DNA from: Progne subis subis
Taxonomy: Eukaryota > Chordata > Aves > Passeriformes > Hirundinidae
NCBI GenBank assembly: GCA_022316685.1
Contig: JAKJHU010000023.1
Span: 9,422,096 to 9,486,095 of the forward strand
Reading direction: 5' to 3'
Length of the DNA stretch: 64,000 nucleotides
Part shown: one piece after another, positions 36,647 through 47,000 of the stretch
Position numbering within the stretch: position 1 is the stretch's first letter
Layout: the number at the start of each line of letters is the position of its first letter
Made by a program: the position numbers and the translations under genes
Notes under the pieces: model-generated
What the model was told of the DNA's origin: nothing
Seen by the model: only the letters and a program-made list of their open reading frames with translations
Databases searched by the model: none

Positions 36647-36875
36647 AAACTTAATCATCCCAAGTATTTTTTGTTGTACAGTGGATGCTCAGAATTCAAT
36701 TCCATCTATTTATTGACTGAATGTTTGTCTAATGGCTGTTTGGTCAGCTACTTAAGGAGTCATGGGAAGGGACCCCTCCTACCCTTTGTCTTTCTGGAAG
36801 GATGTTGGATGTCTGTGCTGCAAAGTGGCACATTAATTCCTGAGCCTAGAGCCCACAAAAGCAGGCAGCACAGCG
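36647..36875 (+). pseudogene. BMX: BMX relic, kinase hinge exon, inverted relative to its neighbours
   Basis: On the + strand, after a pyrimidine-rich stretch and attttgag|, it reads KLNHPKYFLLYSGCSEFNSI, YLLTECLSNGCLVSYLRSHG, KG. This matches the Tec exon that begins KLSHPK and includes the gatekeeper Thr and the GCLLNYL hinge. Downstream the frame breaks, but bases still resemble codons for LLEMCYDVCEG and SHxFIHRDL. All other firm BMX pieces are on the - strand, so this segment is flipped. Confidence 0.8.
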
Positions 36876-36899
36876 TGCAGTGCTACAGACCTGTCAGCT

Positions 36900-37000
36900 C
36901 CACTCTGAATCAGAGTACCTTAGAATATAGGATATCCTGGACTGGAAGGGACCCACAGGGATCATGGTGGGCAGTGTGACCCTAGTGCTTCCTCCAGAGC
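36900..37000 (-). repeat. CR1-like fragment beside the inverted BMX exon
   Basis: 'tagaatataggatatcctgg' followed by 'actggaagggacccacaggg' and 'atcat' is the complement of a CR1 3' end. It begins only a few tens of bases after the inverted hinge exon. How far it extends beyond 37000 is unclear. Confidence 0.6.
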
Positions 37001-37698
37001 TGCCCTGTGCTGAGCCAGCTGGGTGTCTGTGCCCAGCAGACCACAATGCTGTCTAGGGTGAGTGCCAGCAAAGGCAGCGCAGTTGTGGCTGATCCTGAGG
37101 AGTAGAACCGACCCATGATAGGTCATGCCCCTGCCTTCTGAGCACCACTTCTCCTGTGGGATACCTTACAAGGTCTGCCTGCCTGAACTGACAGCTCTCC
37201 AGAAGTACCACCAAAGCCATCCTAACATACTTCCAGAAAGCTAAGTTGTGCTGGTGGTAGTGTATAAGTTTGGGAATTGATTCAAAGCAGTAATTTTCAG
37301 AGAGGTAGAAGTTCTTCTCAGGGGTTTGTACACATTTAATGATTAATTGCTCCTTTTTTTACTAATTAAAAACATCACTAAATGCAGTACATGTCAAAAC
37401 CTCACAAAGTGCCTTCCAGCCCTTGTGTTAGTAGATTAGTTAGTTGTTGCATGAGCTGCAATGCTCCAGCTGGCCAAATAACAAAATATATAGTAGATGT
37501 CACCAGGAAAAGTCTTACATTTGCCTCGGCTTGCTTTTCCCTCCTTAGCACCTGGGATATGCACTGCAGGCTCCCAGCCCATTCCTGCAGCATACTCTAA
37601 TGAAATCTGATGGTTAATACTTGTCTCCCAACAGTTACATCTGGAGCAAAAGACTTTCACATTCTGCCCTTGCAATGGTTCTATATCTTATTTTAACA

Positions 37699-37757
37699 CC
37701 TTCCTTTCCTCCTCCTTCCTTTTCCCCTTCCCTTCTACCTTCCCCTTCTTCTTCCCA
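37699..37757 (+). repeat. Pyrimidine-rich tract
   Basis: About 60 bases made almost wholly of C and T (cctttcctcctccttcc style). It is probably a degenerate simple repeat. Confidence 0.7.
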
Positions 37758-38141
37758 TTCCAGCTCCCTTTTCCATTCTCATTTGAATTTCCTTCCTTTC
37801 CTCTCACTCTTGAGACTCCTCTATTCCCCTAGATTATGTGCTTGCTGCATGCCATTGTTTAGATGAGACAGCTCTGGACTCCTGCTTTCCCATTCAGGGA
37901 GCCACTGTCATGTTCAATTTCAAAGAATGAACATGACCTGAATGTGCCCCAAGTTAATTTTTAACAGAATGTTGGGATTTTGTTGTTGACTGGTCACAAC
38001 GAGCAGCATGTCCATGGCACACTCACAGAAATGCTGCACATTCACTGCATTCCTTAGTAAGGAACCTTGTTGAATACAGACACCGTGTACATTCCTGCCT
38101 AGCTGGACTGAAGGAGAAAAGCACCTTCTTTTCCCTAATTA

Positions 38142-38172
38142 AAATAATAATAATAATAAATATATATATATT
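38142..38172 (+). repeat. (AAT)n-(TA)n microsatellite
   Basis: About six AAT units run into about six TA units, a compound microsatellite in otherwise AT-rich sequence. Confidence 0.85.
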
Positions 38173-40704
38173 AATAACTTACAAGAAACAAAGAAGCAAC
38201 GAGGTTGGGATTAATTTCAGTGAGCTCTAGGCTTTTACAACATTATGTCCAGAATGAAGGAGACATGAGTCATCTGAACTCCTTAAAGGACTACATTAGG
38301 ACATGATGAATTATGCCTGAGAAATATTTCTTTCCATTAAAGAGAGAGTATAGGAAAGTGGTTGTGGTATCCCACTATAAATATTTAAAATTAGATGAGT
38401 TCTGCTCCAGCCCAGACATGAAGCAAGTCGTCTGCAATTTTGTTTTGTTGCACTGATACAGATTCATAAGTGGGGAGATGAAGAGTTATTAACCTCATGT
38501 CTCCTCCAGAGGCTGTACAGTTTATAGGACCCTACACACTGCTAAATATAAGAGCCCTATCCACCACACTTAATTTCTTTACATTGATTAGTGTATCTTA
38601 CATTACATTAGTAATCTTACATTAATTATCTTACATTTACATAACTTTAAGGTATTTTCTATTGTCCAAGTATTTCTGATATACCGAATAAGTAAAAAGA
38701 TTCTCGCTGTATTCTGTATTTGCACTATTTTTAGTCTTTATGTGGTACTCCAATCCTAACTTTTGCTATCCAGATTTATTCCTGTTAATGGATTGCCATA
38801 CTGGGCTGGAAATTCTGGTTTTCAGAGTTCATTTAACAGCTACACCTCTCTATTGCAGAGAGGGAAAAAGAAACCTACAAGTTCATTGCTGTGAAGTTTG
38901 AAGGTAATTTCCTGTCTGCTAAAGTTAAATGGAGCCAGTGCCATCCAGCAGCTTTGAAGACTGGGAACATAACTGCCTTTCCCAGTCCTTTGGCCTTTGC
39001 ATTTAATTCTGAACTTCTTGTGCAGGTCTAAGGAAAAGGAGAGGGATCCAAGGCTCCAAAAGGATCATGTTCCATCAAAGCTCTCAGTGGCTGAGTACCA
39101 TCAAGACTGAGTGAGAGCAAGGAGCAAGCCACAAGAGGAAAATATGTTTCACAGCATATCCAGGAGGAAAGCATGGATGAGGTTGTATCTCTTCCAAAAA
39201 GGTCCATGAATAAATATTTCTGCAGTCATCTCCTTGTGCACCTGACCACTCCTGTGGTGCTGCCCATCCTTGCTCCTAGTCAGCTGCATCAGTCAACACT
39301 CAGTGAGCTCAGCGCTGAGTTTGCTCAGGGCTGGCTTCTTGTCTGGGTGAGCTTGCTTTTACTCCACACCTGTATTTCATAAAACTGTCTCAGAGGATTC
39401 CTCTGGACTGACCTGCAGGAAAAGTCACACTCTGAGTAAGCAACAGAGGTTCTAGAGGTGAAAACAAACAAAAAACAGAGCTTGAGGGGAAATGCACTCA
39501 GTGTGGCTTTGTGCCAAGCCTATTTTAGAGGTGCAAAATTTGTTCATTTATGTAGAAGAGTAGTTTTTTGAAATATGACTATTAACACCAAGTCAGCGCA
39601 AGAATTTCTAACACTTTATAATACTACAGCTATTTGAAGAGCATCAGCATCCTCTAGCTACACAGTAGAGCAAAGACGACACAGAAACTGTTCCATGGTT
39701 GTTCATACAGAAGCAATAAAGGATATATAGGACCTTCTGACAGAGCAGCTATGCAGACTGGGCACGGGAGATATTACCTGCATTCCGACTACAAAGAGAA
39801 ATATTTGGCTTTTTATTCATGGGCTGGTTTCTGAATAAAGTGCAGCAGACACACCCAAAAAAAGCCAGACATAAATATTTTCAAAACTGCTTTTAAGAGT
39901 CAGAGGGCAGATCTGGGACTTGTCCTGCATATGCATTTATTTGCCATGAGATTACAGGGAAACCAATAGTTCCCATCTGCTTCCCCTCATTTGCTCATCA
40001 GATTCTCCTTGCCCTAAATATTGGGGTCCATTCTGTGATACTGACTTTTTAGGGTGACTCCTTAGAGGAGCATCCTGCTGCCCTAAATTTCTGCCCAGAG
40101 CTCTTATCAGAAGTAGTTTGCTGTCTCCTGCAGACCATGACACAGCTGTCTGCCTTAAACCTGGGTGGTACATAGTTCTCCTCTAACCTTATTATTATGA
40201 TGTAACCAGAGAGTTACATAATATTTAAGTAAGCTAAATAAACTGAGAGTTGCCAAATGACAGAAACAATCCAAACATGCTCCGTCAGATCAGTTCAGGG
40301 AGCACCAACGACAATCTTTTTTAATAGCAGTTTCCTTTCATGAAGCATCACTTTAGTCTACAAGATTCATTTACCTAAGTGAGTTTTTCTTTCCCTGAAA
40401 ACAAATACCTTCATCTTTCAGAAATCTGTGGGCAGTGATGTTCCTGACAGTGTCTATATTTATTGTCGTTATTATCACAGCCATACATAGGATGCCACTG
40501 CTGTAGGTATATTGGACATGTAAAGTGGAAATGCAAGTTCTGCCAGAAAAATCTTCTGGTTCTTATGAAAATGGGTTCTATAAATTCACTCATACTTAGC
40601 AATATTCTGCTCTTCTGCCTATGTCAGTTCACTGACATTAGAGTTTTCCCTGCAATGAAAAAACAATAAGTTAAAATTGTAAAAAACTTAATGCTTTTCA
40701 ATAC

Positions 40705-41032
40705 TTAAAATGAGTTATCAGAAAGATGGAGACAGACTTTGTACTAATACCCATAGTAAAGAGGCAAGGAGTAATGATTTTAAATTGAGTGAGGGTAAAT
40801 TTAGACTGGACATAAGGAAAATATTTTTCATGAAGACGGTGGTGAAATGCTGGAACTGTTTGCCCAGAGAAGCTGTGAATGCCGCATCCCTGGAAGTGCT
40901 TGAAGTCATGGTATACAGGGCTTTGAGCGACCTGATCTAGTGAAAAGCATCCTTTTCCATGGCAGGGACAGGATGATCTTTAAAGGTCCCTTCAAACACA
41001 AACCATTCTAAGATTCAATGACTCTATGAAAA
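40705..41032 (+). repeat. CR1 LINE 3' end
   Basis: A well-preserved CR1 3' end in + orientation: 'ttagactggacataaggaaa', 'tttcatgaagacggtggtga', 'gctggaactgtttgcccaga', 'cctgatctagtgaaaagcat', 'atctttaaaggtcccttcaa', and a terminal 'attctaagattcaatgactc'. Confidence 0.88.
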
Positions 41033-43758
41033 ATTCCTTTCTTGAGTTAAAAGTAATGTGACATATACTTTTTTTTTGGAGTAGTTATGCCATGGTCTAA
41101 GGTGAATATATGGAAACATTGACACATACGTAATTGTCTGGATGTTTTTGTCACTTGGTAAACACTTAAACAGCCTTACTCCTCCACTGTGCAGTAAGTT
41201 AGAAAGCTGAATATTCTCAATGCAAGCCCTAAAAGGCAATGACACTACATATCCCCTGAGTGACCTTAGGAGGAGATTGCATCTACCTTGCAGACATTAC
41301 AGAGAAGCTTTCCAAAATTGCACAACCCTAGACTTTCCAAACAATGTCCTTAGCATGACAGATGACAGGAGTTCATGTGGCAGAGAAGGAGACCTCTAAA
41401 ATAACCTCTTCTATAGAAATAATAGAGATTGTTATTTATTATTCCTTTCAGAAGAGTAGAGATTTTTCAAGGAAATCTCTGAATTTTGTCCAGTATTTTT
41501 TAATATAAGAAAATCTGTTCTGTCTCATTCAAATAGTTTGGCGTACATCTAATACTTAAAATCATGTCATCTTACTAAAAAGAAAAAAGTGGATCTGTTC
41601 TGGACTCCCTTTATCCGGCACTGACTACCCACATAGATACAGGAATGCTAGCAAGGCAGTTTTATTGTTGAAATAAGAGTACAAAGAATACAAAGATTGA
41701 AATCCCTGGCACCATTGAAATCAGTGACAAAACCCTACTGATTTAAATGAAACCAGGATGGCTTTTATTAATATATGAGTCAAGAATATAAACTTTATCT
41801 GATTCTAAGCATTTCAGGAAACTTTATGCTTAATACTCAGAAGATTATTTAAGAAGAAAAATATTCCAGAAATGTTGCCTAATCTTTACTAGACTGGTGT
41901 GGAAAACACTTAAACAGTAGATGGCTGCATATTGATTACCCATGGCTTATCATCATTCCAAAGCAGCTTTCTCAAGTAAGTACTTGGTACAAATCCTCAT
42001 TCCCACAAGATAAGCAGTTCCTGATTTAGGTATCCTACATGACTGCATCTTAAATTAGTCACTTAAAACAGGAAAAAGGATTAATCAGAGAGCCACTTTT
42101 TAGAACACCACTAACAGAAATGATCATGGTTAAAACATTTCTGCTTTTACTTACCATGCATAAAAATACAGAAGCATTTTTTTTTTTAGAAAATTGCAGT
42201 TCAATGAAGAACTCTTTTTGCTGGTCATTGAAGTGGTTTCTTGCTCCGTGGTTGGTTTCACTGGGTGGGAAGCTGGAGCAGCTGTTCAAGGATGTGCTCG
42301 TGTGCCATCTCAGGCTCTGTGGTGGACACCAGTGACAAACCAGGTTGAACACTGGGTCAGCAGGGAGGCTCAGCTCTCTTCCCTGCACAATGCCAGAAGA
42401 AATTGAGAAGCTGAGTGAGTGTGGACAGCTGAGCTACTCTCAGACATGATGGGTCTATGTTATAGGGGCCGACAGGCATCTGTAGATTTAAAGTGGTGGA
42501 CTGGATGTTGTTCCTATCAGAAAAATAAATGAGGGGAATAAATGGTGTATTTGAATATGGGTGGGCACGGAGGGAAAAGTTCCTTTAACACAGATCTCAG
42601 TAGCACAAGAAAACTGATACTTCATAAAAACAGGTGAAACAGGTAGCTCCTGATGTTTGTTCTTAATACATTCAAGAAATTGAGATCTTCATTCTTTTTT
42701 TCAAGCAGAATTTAAAGATTTTATATATGGTGTATATGTGACTTTTCCTTATACAATCAACACAGCAAAGGTTTCAGTTTCTTGACACAGAGGGGAAGAA
42801 AAACAAACATGTCCTGCCTTTCTCTCTCTGCTCCTTCATCCATCTTAGAGCCCTCTAATCAGGCTCCATAAGCAAAGCTGACTGTATTGTATATTTTTAC
42901 ATAACCATAAATGAAGGTGTTTAGGAGCATATCTCAGCTTACCAATTTATCATTTTCTTTGAGTTGGTGGGGTCATGTGCTGCTTTCTTCATCCACAACT
43001 GTATGCAATCTTGTGAGTTACCTCGAGTTAAGTGACTTTTTTTGTTGGTTTTCTTTTAATTGTAAACCTAATTAGGGAACTATGATCAACTAGGATCAAG
43101 TAATTTCAGTCTGTTCCAAAGCAATTTGAGCATCCCCTAGCTCAAAAGTTCTTCCCTTCCACATTTCTATCAAGCACAAAAAATTAAATGCAGCTAGTAT
43201 CCATCATGAGACATACCAGGAACCTTATCTGTTCTAGGCAGCTCCTGTTTGTTGTACTGCCTTGGTCTCCAGTGAACTCCTGAAGCTGTTTTTCATTTAA
43301 TAACTTAGAAAATGTACTCTTTTCTGCCCTTGATGGATAATAATGAAAAATATCTTATTTTGATTTACTGAAGGGAATTTCTCCATTTGTGAACCTCTAA
43401 AAGAATAATAAACCCTGTACAGGGTAGGGATGCCCTGCCTTTGGGGAAAAGTATTGCTATAGCTGAGTAGAGACTGAAGTGACACAGGATTTGTGCCTCA
43501 GCAGCTCTTACTGATCTCCCATGCTGTCTGTGCTACTGCAATTGTAATGGTGCTGATCTGAAACTGGTTTGCACACACACACGGGGCAACATTTGTTAGA
43601 AGAGGTTTTATCTTCTTATTCGTGTAAATTAAATGGTTGGAAAAAATGTATAACTTCTATGTACACAAGCCCTTCTTCAGGCACATATAAAAAATAAGGT
43701 GAGTGGATACCATCTTAGCTATTACACTAGGCAGTGACTGCTGTAAATTTTATTCCAC

Positions 43759-43830
43759 CTGCCAGCCAAGGATGGTAATGAAAATGGAGTTGTACAGAAG
43801 ACAACCAGGCTTGTAGAGCAATGTTTAAAT
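43759..43830 (-). pseudogene. BMX: BMX relic, SH2 C-terminal exon
   Basis: The - strand has caatag| at the start and GGCAG|GTGGAA at the end. It contains AACTCCATTTTCATTACCAT, close to Tec SH2 codons for KLIHYHQHNSAG with a few inserted bases, and the donor falls where that exon ends in Tec genes. No open frame matches throughout. Support comes from the motif, the strand and the SH3-like block just upstream. Confidence 0.5.
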
Positions 43831-43950
43831 CTATTGAGGTAATTTTAACATAGATCCTGAAAGGTGCCAGGACTGTCTGCAGTCTTGTCTTTGAAGATGA
43901 GATATGTGGAAGGCTTTGGTCATGGGACAAAAGCATTCTGCAGGGCATAC

Positions 43951-44020
43951 GTATCCTTCCAAATCCCTTCCTTTCCACCAGTCAGAATGATTTTCTTCTG
44001 ATACACAGTATTTATTGCTT
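43951..44020 (-). pseudogene. BMX: BMX relic, SH3-like exon piece
   Basis: The - strand reads SNKYCVSEENHSDWWKGRDL, then EGYV. The paired tryptophans, following Arg and EGY are the core of a Tec-type SH3 domain (EYxxxEE...WWxARD...EGYI). It is flanked by ttgtcag| and TAC|GTATGC, plausible splice sites. Mammalian BMX has only a degenerate SH3 here, so a fuller ancestral SH3 is possible. The call depends on a short stretch. Confidence 0.5.
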
Positions 44021-44099
44021 CTGACAAGCTGGATAGCTGAATTTCCTCTGTGTTCATGGCTGCATTGAGCCACAGCCATATTCAGGGCTGACTTGTCTG

Positions 44100-47000
44100 G
44101 TGCCAGCCCCTGGGGCAGGACAGGATTCTGCGCTTCTGATTTGGAAGACAGAGGAAATAAATGATAAGGTGATGCAGCACAGGTTGCAATAAGAATTAGC
44201 ACACGATATGTACATGATCACTTATATCTTCAACATATATAATAATTAATCAAATTAATAAAGCTCAGAAGATGGGCACAGGCATATAGTTTTTTCCTTT
44301 ATCCAGTTAGAATGTGTGAGGAAAACAGCCCAGCCACTGTTGTCCACACGTGCGAGACAGGCAAGGACAGAACCGAGTTCTGTGATAATGACAGCAGAAG
44401 CAAGTAACTCTGAGTGGAGACTGACACTGCTGTAATAGGAAGCACTTATTACCAAAATTATGGGATAGACCTGACTTGTGTCACAGTCCTGCCACCTCTC
44501 TGAACTGTGGCAGTTCCCGCACTCCAGACACTGCCTGACCAAGACTTGCTTTACTGCAACTGTGATGGGATACTGTTGTATCAAAAGAGACTATCAGAGT
44601 ATTTTAAAAATAACTTTGGAGGCTTTTTATAACGGCTTTTGATCAATAGCAATGTTATCATCAAGCACAATAAGCATTAGTCCACCGTTTATTACTAACC
44701 ACTGAAAGCAAAAAGCTATGCTAGTTCTTTATCACTTTTTTTCCTTTACATACTTTTTTGGATGTTTCTCTGCCAAGCATGTTGGATATAAGGAATGTGA
44801 CTCCTTGGTGCCTAACTTTGCCTGGGCAGAGCTGAATGTAATCGTTATGTGACTATGGGATTCATTTTCTGAGATTTTGACCCATGTCTTCATGTGAAAC
44901 ATGTCAACTGACAGAAGTGCCTACCTCTCATCAGGGATCATTGAGGATGTCTGCAAAAATGACTTGGATGAGAAGCCTGGCATTAAAGTTAAGTGACATC
45001 AATCAAATCATGGGAAAAAAACCTATCTAAAATGAAGGCACTGAAATTCATTTAGAAATCAGGGAAATGTCAGACATCACAATTCTTTAATTAAGAGCAG
45101 AGAAAATTACACTTGAAACATTGACAGCTAAGCATGAGAGAAAATAAGAATGACTCAGGAGAAAGGGCTGCAAATGCCACCTATTTATTTATTTATTACT
45201 AAAAAGACCACTGTAACACAACACATTATCAGGAAATAATGCTGAGTGTCCTTCAGCGTGCCCATTCCTTTAAATCAAATCCAAGTGACCATGGCACTGT
45301 CTGTATGTTTGTTTTCTAATTTATTGACTCTTCTTAATTTAAACAAGAAGAAAACACAGAACTGGCTTGAATCCACTGAGCCAGAAGGCACACAAAATCT
45401 CTTCTGCAAACATCAAACCTCAATCTCATCTCACCAAGCTCCAATGAGATACTCATTCTTTACAGAGGTATCACTCACAGAAGAATCCTCTCCTCCTGAC
45501 TAGAAGTAGATCTGTTACTCAGCAAGTCATGCCATTTGATGGTTCCTGTTGGTCATATCTGACTTTGGTGGAAAGGACCTTTTTGCTGAGGGCCTGAGTT
45601 AGGCTGGACTCAAATCTTAGACTGCCTTTGCGGCTTTGTGGAGTAGTGACGGAACTAGAGTTGCCCAGAGCTGTTAGAAAGATGGGAAAAATATAGTGCA
45701 GGAATTAAACTATTGTCTCTTTACAGCACCTAGTGACATTAGAGCAAATTGATATTCAGTAATCATTTATAAGCTGATATGCACCTTCGATATTAGGCCT
45801 TTGAATTTTTGAAGAGTTTTGAAGATTAAATTGCTCCTTCAATTTCCTGTGGGTTTTTTTTTTTTTTTTTGGACTTGATCAGAGTGTCATTCTCTGATGG
45901 AATCATCTTTTTGTGTGACCAGAAGTAACTAGAAAGCATTGGGAAAAGTAAATGGTGTGTATAATTATAATGGAAATTAATTTTTCTTTGTCCAACCTGC
46001 CAGGGAAAAGAACCAGCCCAAAATCAGCACATCTGTGTTTCATTGCTGGATGTATATTTGACTGTTGCAATATTCTGGACAGACTTCATCTGTAATCTGG
46101 TAGAGATTAATGTCCTAATTTATGTCCATATATACAGTTTTCCATGTCCAAAACTGGCTGAAAGCCCCAGAGCATTTTCTGAGTAACAGAGTGGATCTTA
46201 TTATTTCCTTTATGCTTGCAGTGGTATTGTTGTGGTTTTGATAATGGTGACTGTGCCACTCTCCTCTGCAGAGACCCACAGGTCTCTGTAGATGAGTCTG
46301 AGATTCAGCTCTGATATGAGGAATGATTATTAACTACAGAACTGAATTCCTATTATACATCTGGACGCATGTGCTGGATCATTTCAGCTTCCATAGGGCT
46401 TGTCCAATACCTAACAAAGAGAAGATGTGTGTGAACTTCCCTCTCCTCTACTGCGGCATTGGTCTGACCTGCAGGAACCATCCTCCGTTGCAAAAATAGC
46501 GGACGCCAGCACCGGCAGAGCTGAAAGTCTTTCTCAGGCAGGAAGCTCCTGTTTCCTGTGGTTGTCAAAGCACAGAGGAAGTGCCCTCTGGCTCCCTTGA
46601 AGGGACCTTTTGTCCCCAACATTCTTTGTAATGGCATCACTCTTTAGGCACCAGCTCCTCTGTGGGAGATGAGAGGTTTAATGCTGAACTGACGAAAGAG
46701 ATGGAGGCATCAAAGGTGCAGGATGTGAGCATGCAAAATAGTGCCTCGTACAAAAGTAACACCTCAGGTCGTTTGGGAAGAAAGCAAAGGAGAAAGGCTT
46801 GAAGAGGCTGGAGAGCTGAGGGTGGTGACACCTCTGATGATCAAACTGAAGAGATGAAAGGACAAAGCAAAAATTTGCTGAGAGCTTATAGCAGTAGCTC
46901 TGTGTCTAAATATAGACTGTTCCTCACTATGAAAAGCCAGTATTAGCCCTCTTAACCTGATTGTATCATATGGCTTTGGAAAATGTAGTCAATTTGTTCT

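Larger units (their letters stand above)
37000..43750. other. Relic BMX intron or intergenic interval
   Basis: No further BMX exon could be recognised between the inverted hinge exon and the SH2 piece. It holds a pyrimidine-rich tract (about 37699-37757), an AT microsatellite at 38142-38172 and a CR1 copy at 40705-41032. Kinase N-lobe and linker exons expected here are missing or too decayed. Confidence 0.5.
31178..44020 (-). pseudogene. BMX: BMX pseudogene (Tec-family non-receptor tyrosine kinase relic)
   Basis: BMX is a cytoplasmic Tec-family tyrosine kinase (PH, Btk motif, SH3-like, SH2, kinase). In vertebrates it lies tail-to-tail with ACE2, which fits the - strand position here. Recognisable pieces in 5'-to-3' order are an SH3-like block, an SH2 end block, the kinase hinge exon (on the + strand), the activation-loop exon, the APE exon, the C-lobe exon and the last exon. 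Exon lengths of 65 and 118 bases match, or are one short of, the 65 and 119 I recall for Tec kinases. Disabling changes are a premature TGA in the last exon, a lost acceptor and two missing codons in the C-lobe exon, a one-base deletion and W-to-C in the APE exon, DFG changed to DLG, and an inverted, frameshifted hinge exon. PH and Btk-motif exons were not found. With introns present, this is a decayed resident gene, not a retrocopy. The name rests on synteny and residue pattern. Confidence 0.82.

Noticed and set aside
36566..36979. Taking the 137-codon + strand frame as a real gene
   Set aside because: Only its middle matches the Tec kinase hinge exon. The ends are intron and CR1 sequence and the kinase frame breaks, so it is a relic exon.
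38873..38904. Exon-like block ttgcag|AGAGGG...GAAG|gtaatt
   Set aside because: It is only about 30 bases with no recognisable protein match. Splice-like ends alone are common by chance.
46353..46640. - strand frame with LCRCW considered as a BMX Btk-motif exon
   Set aside because: The cysteine and histidine spacing does not match the zinc-binding Btk motif and there is no fitting splice pattern.
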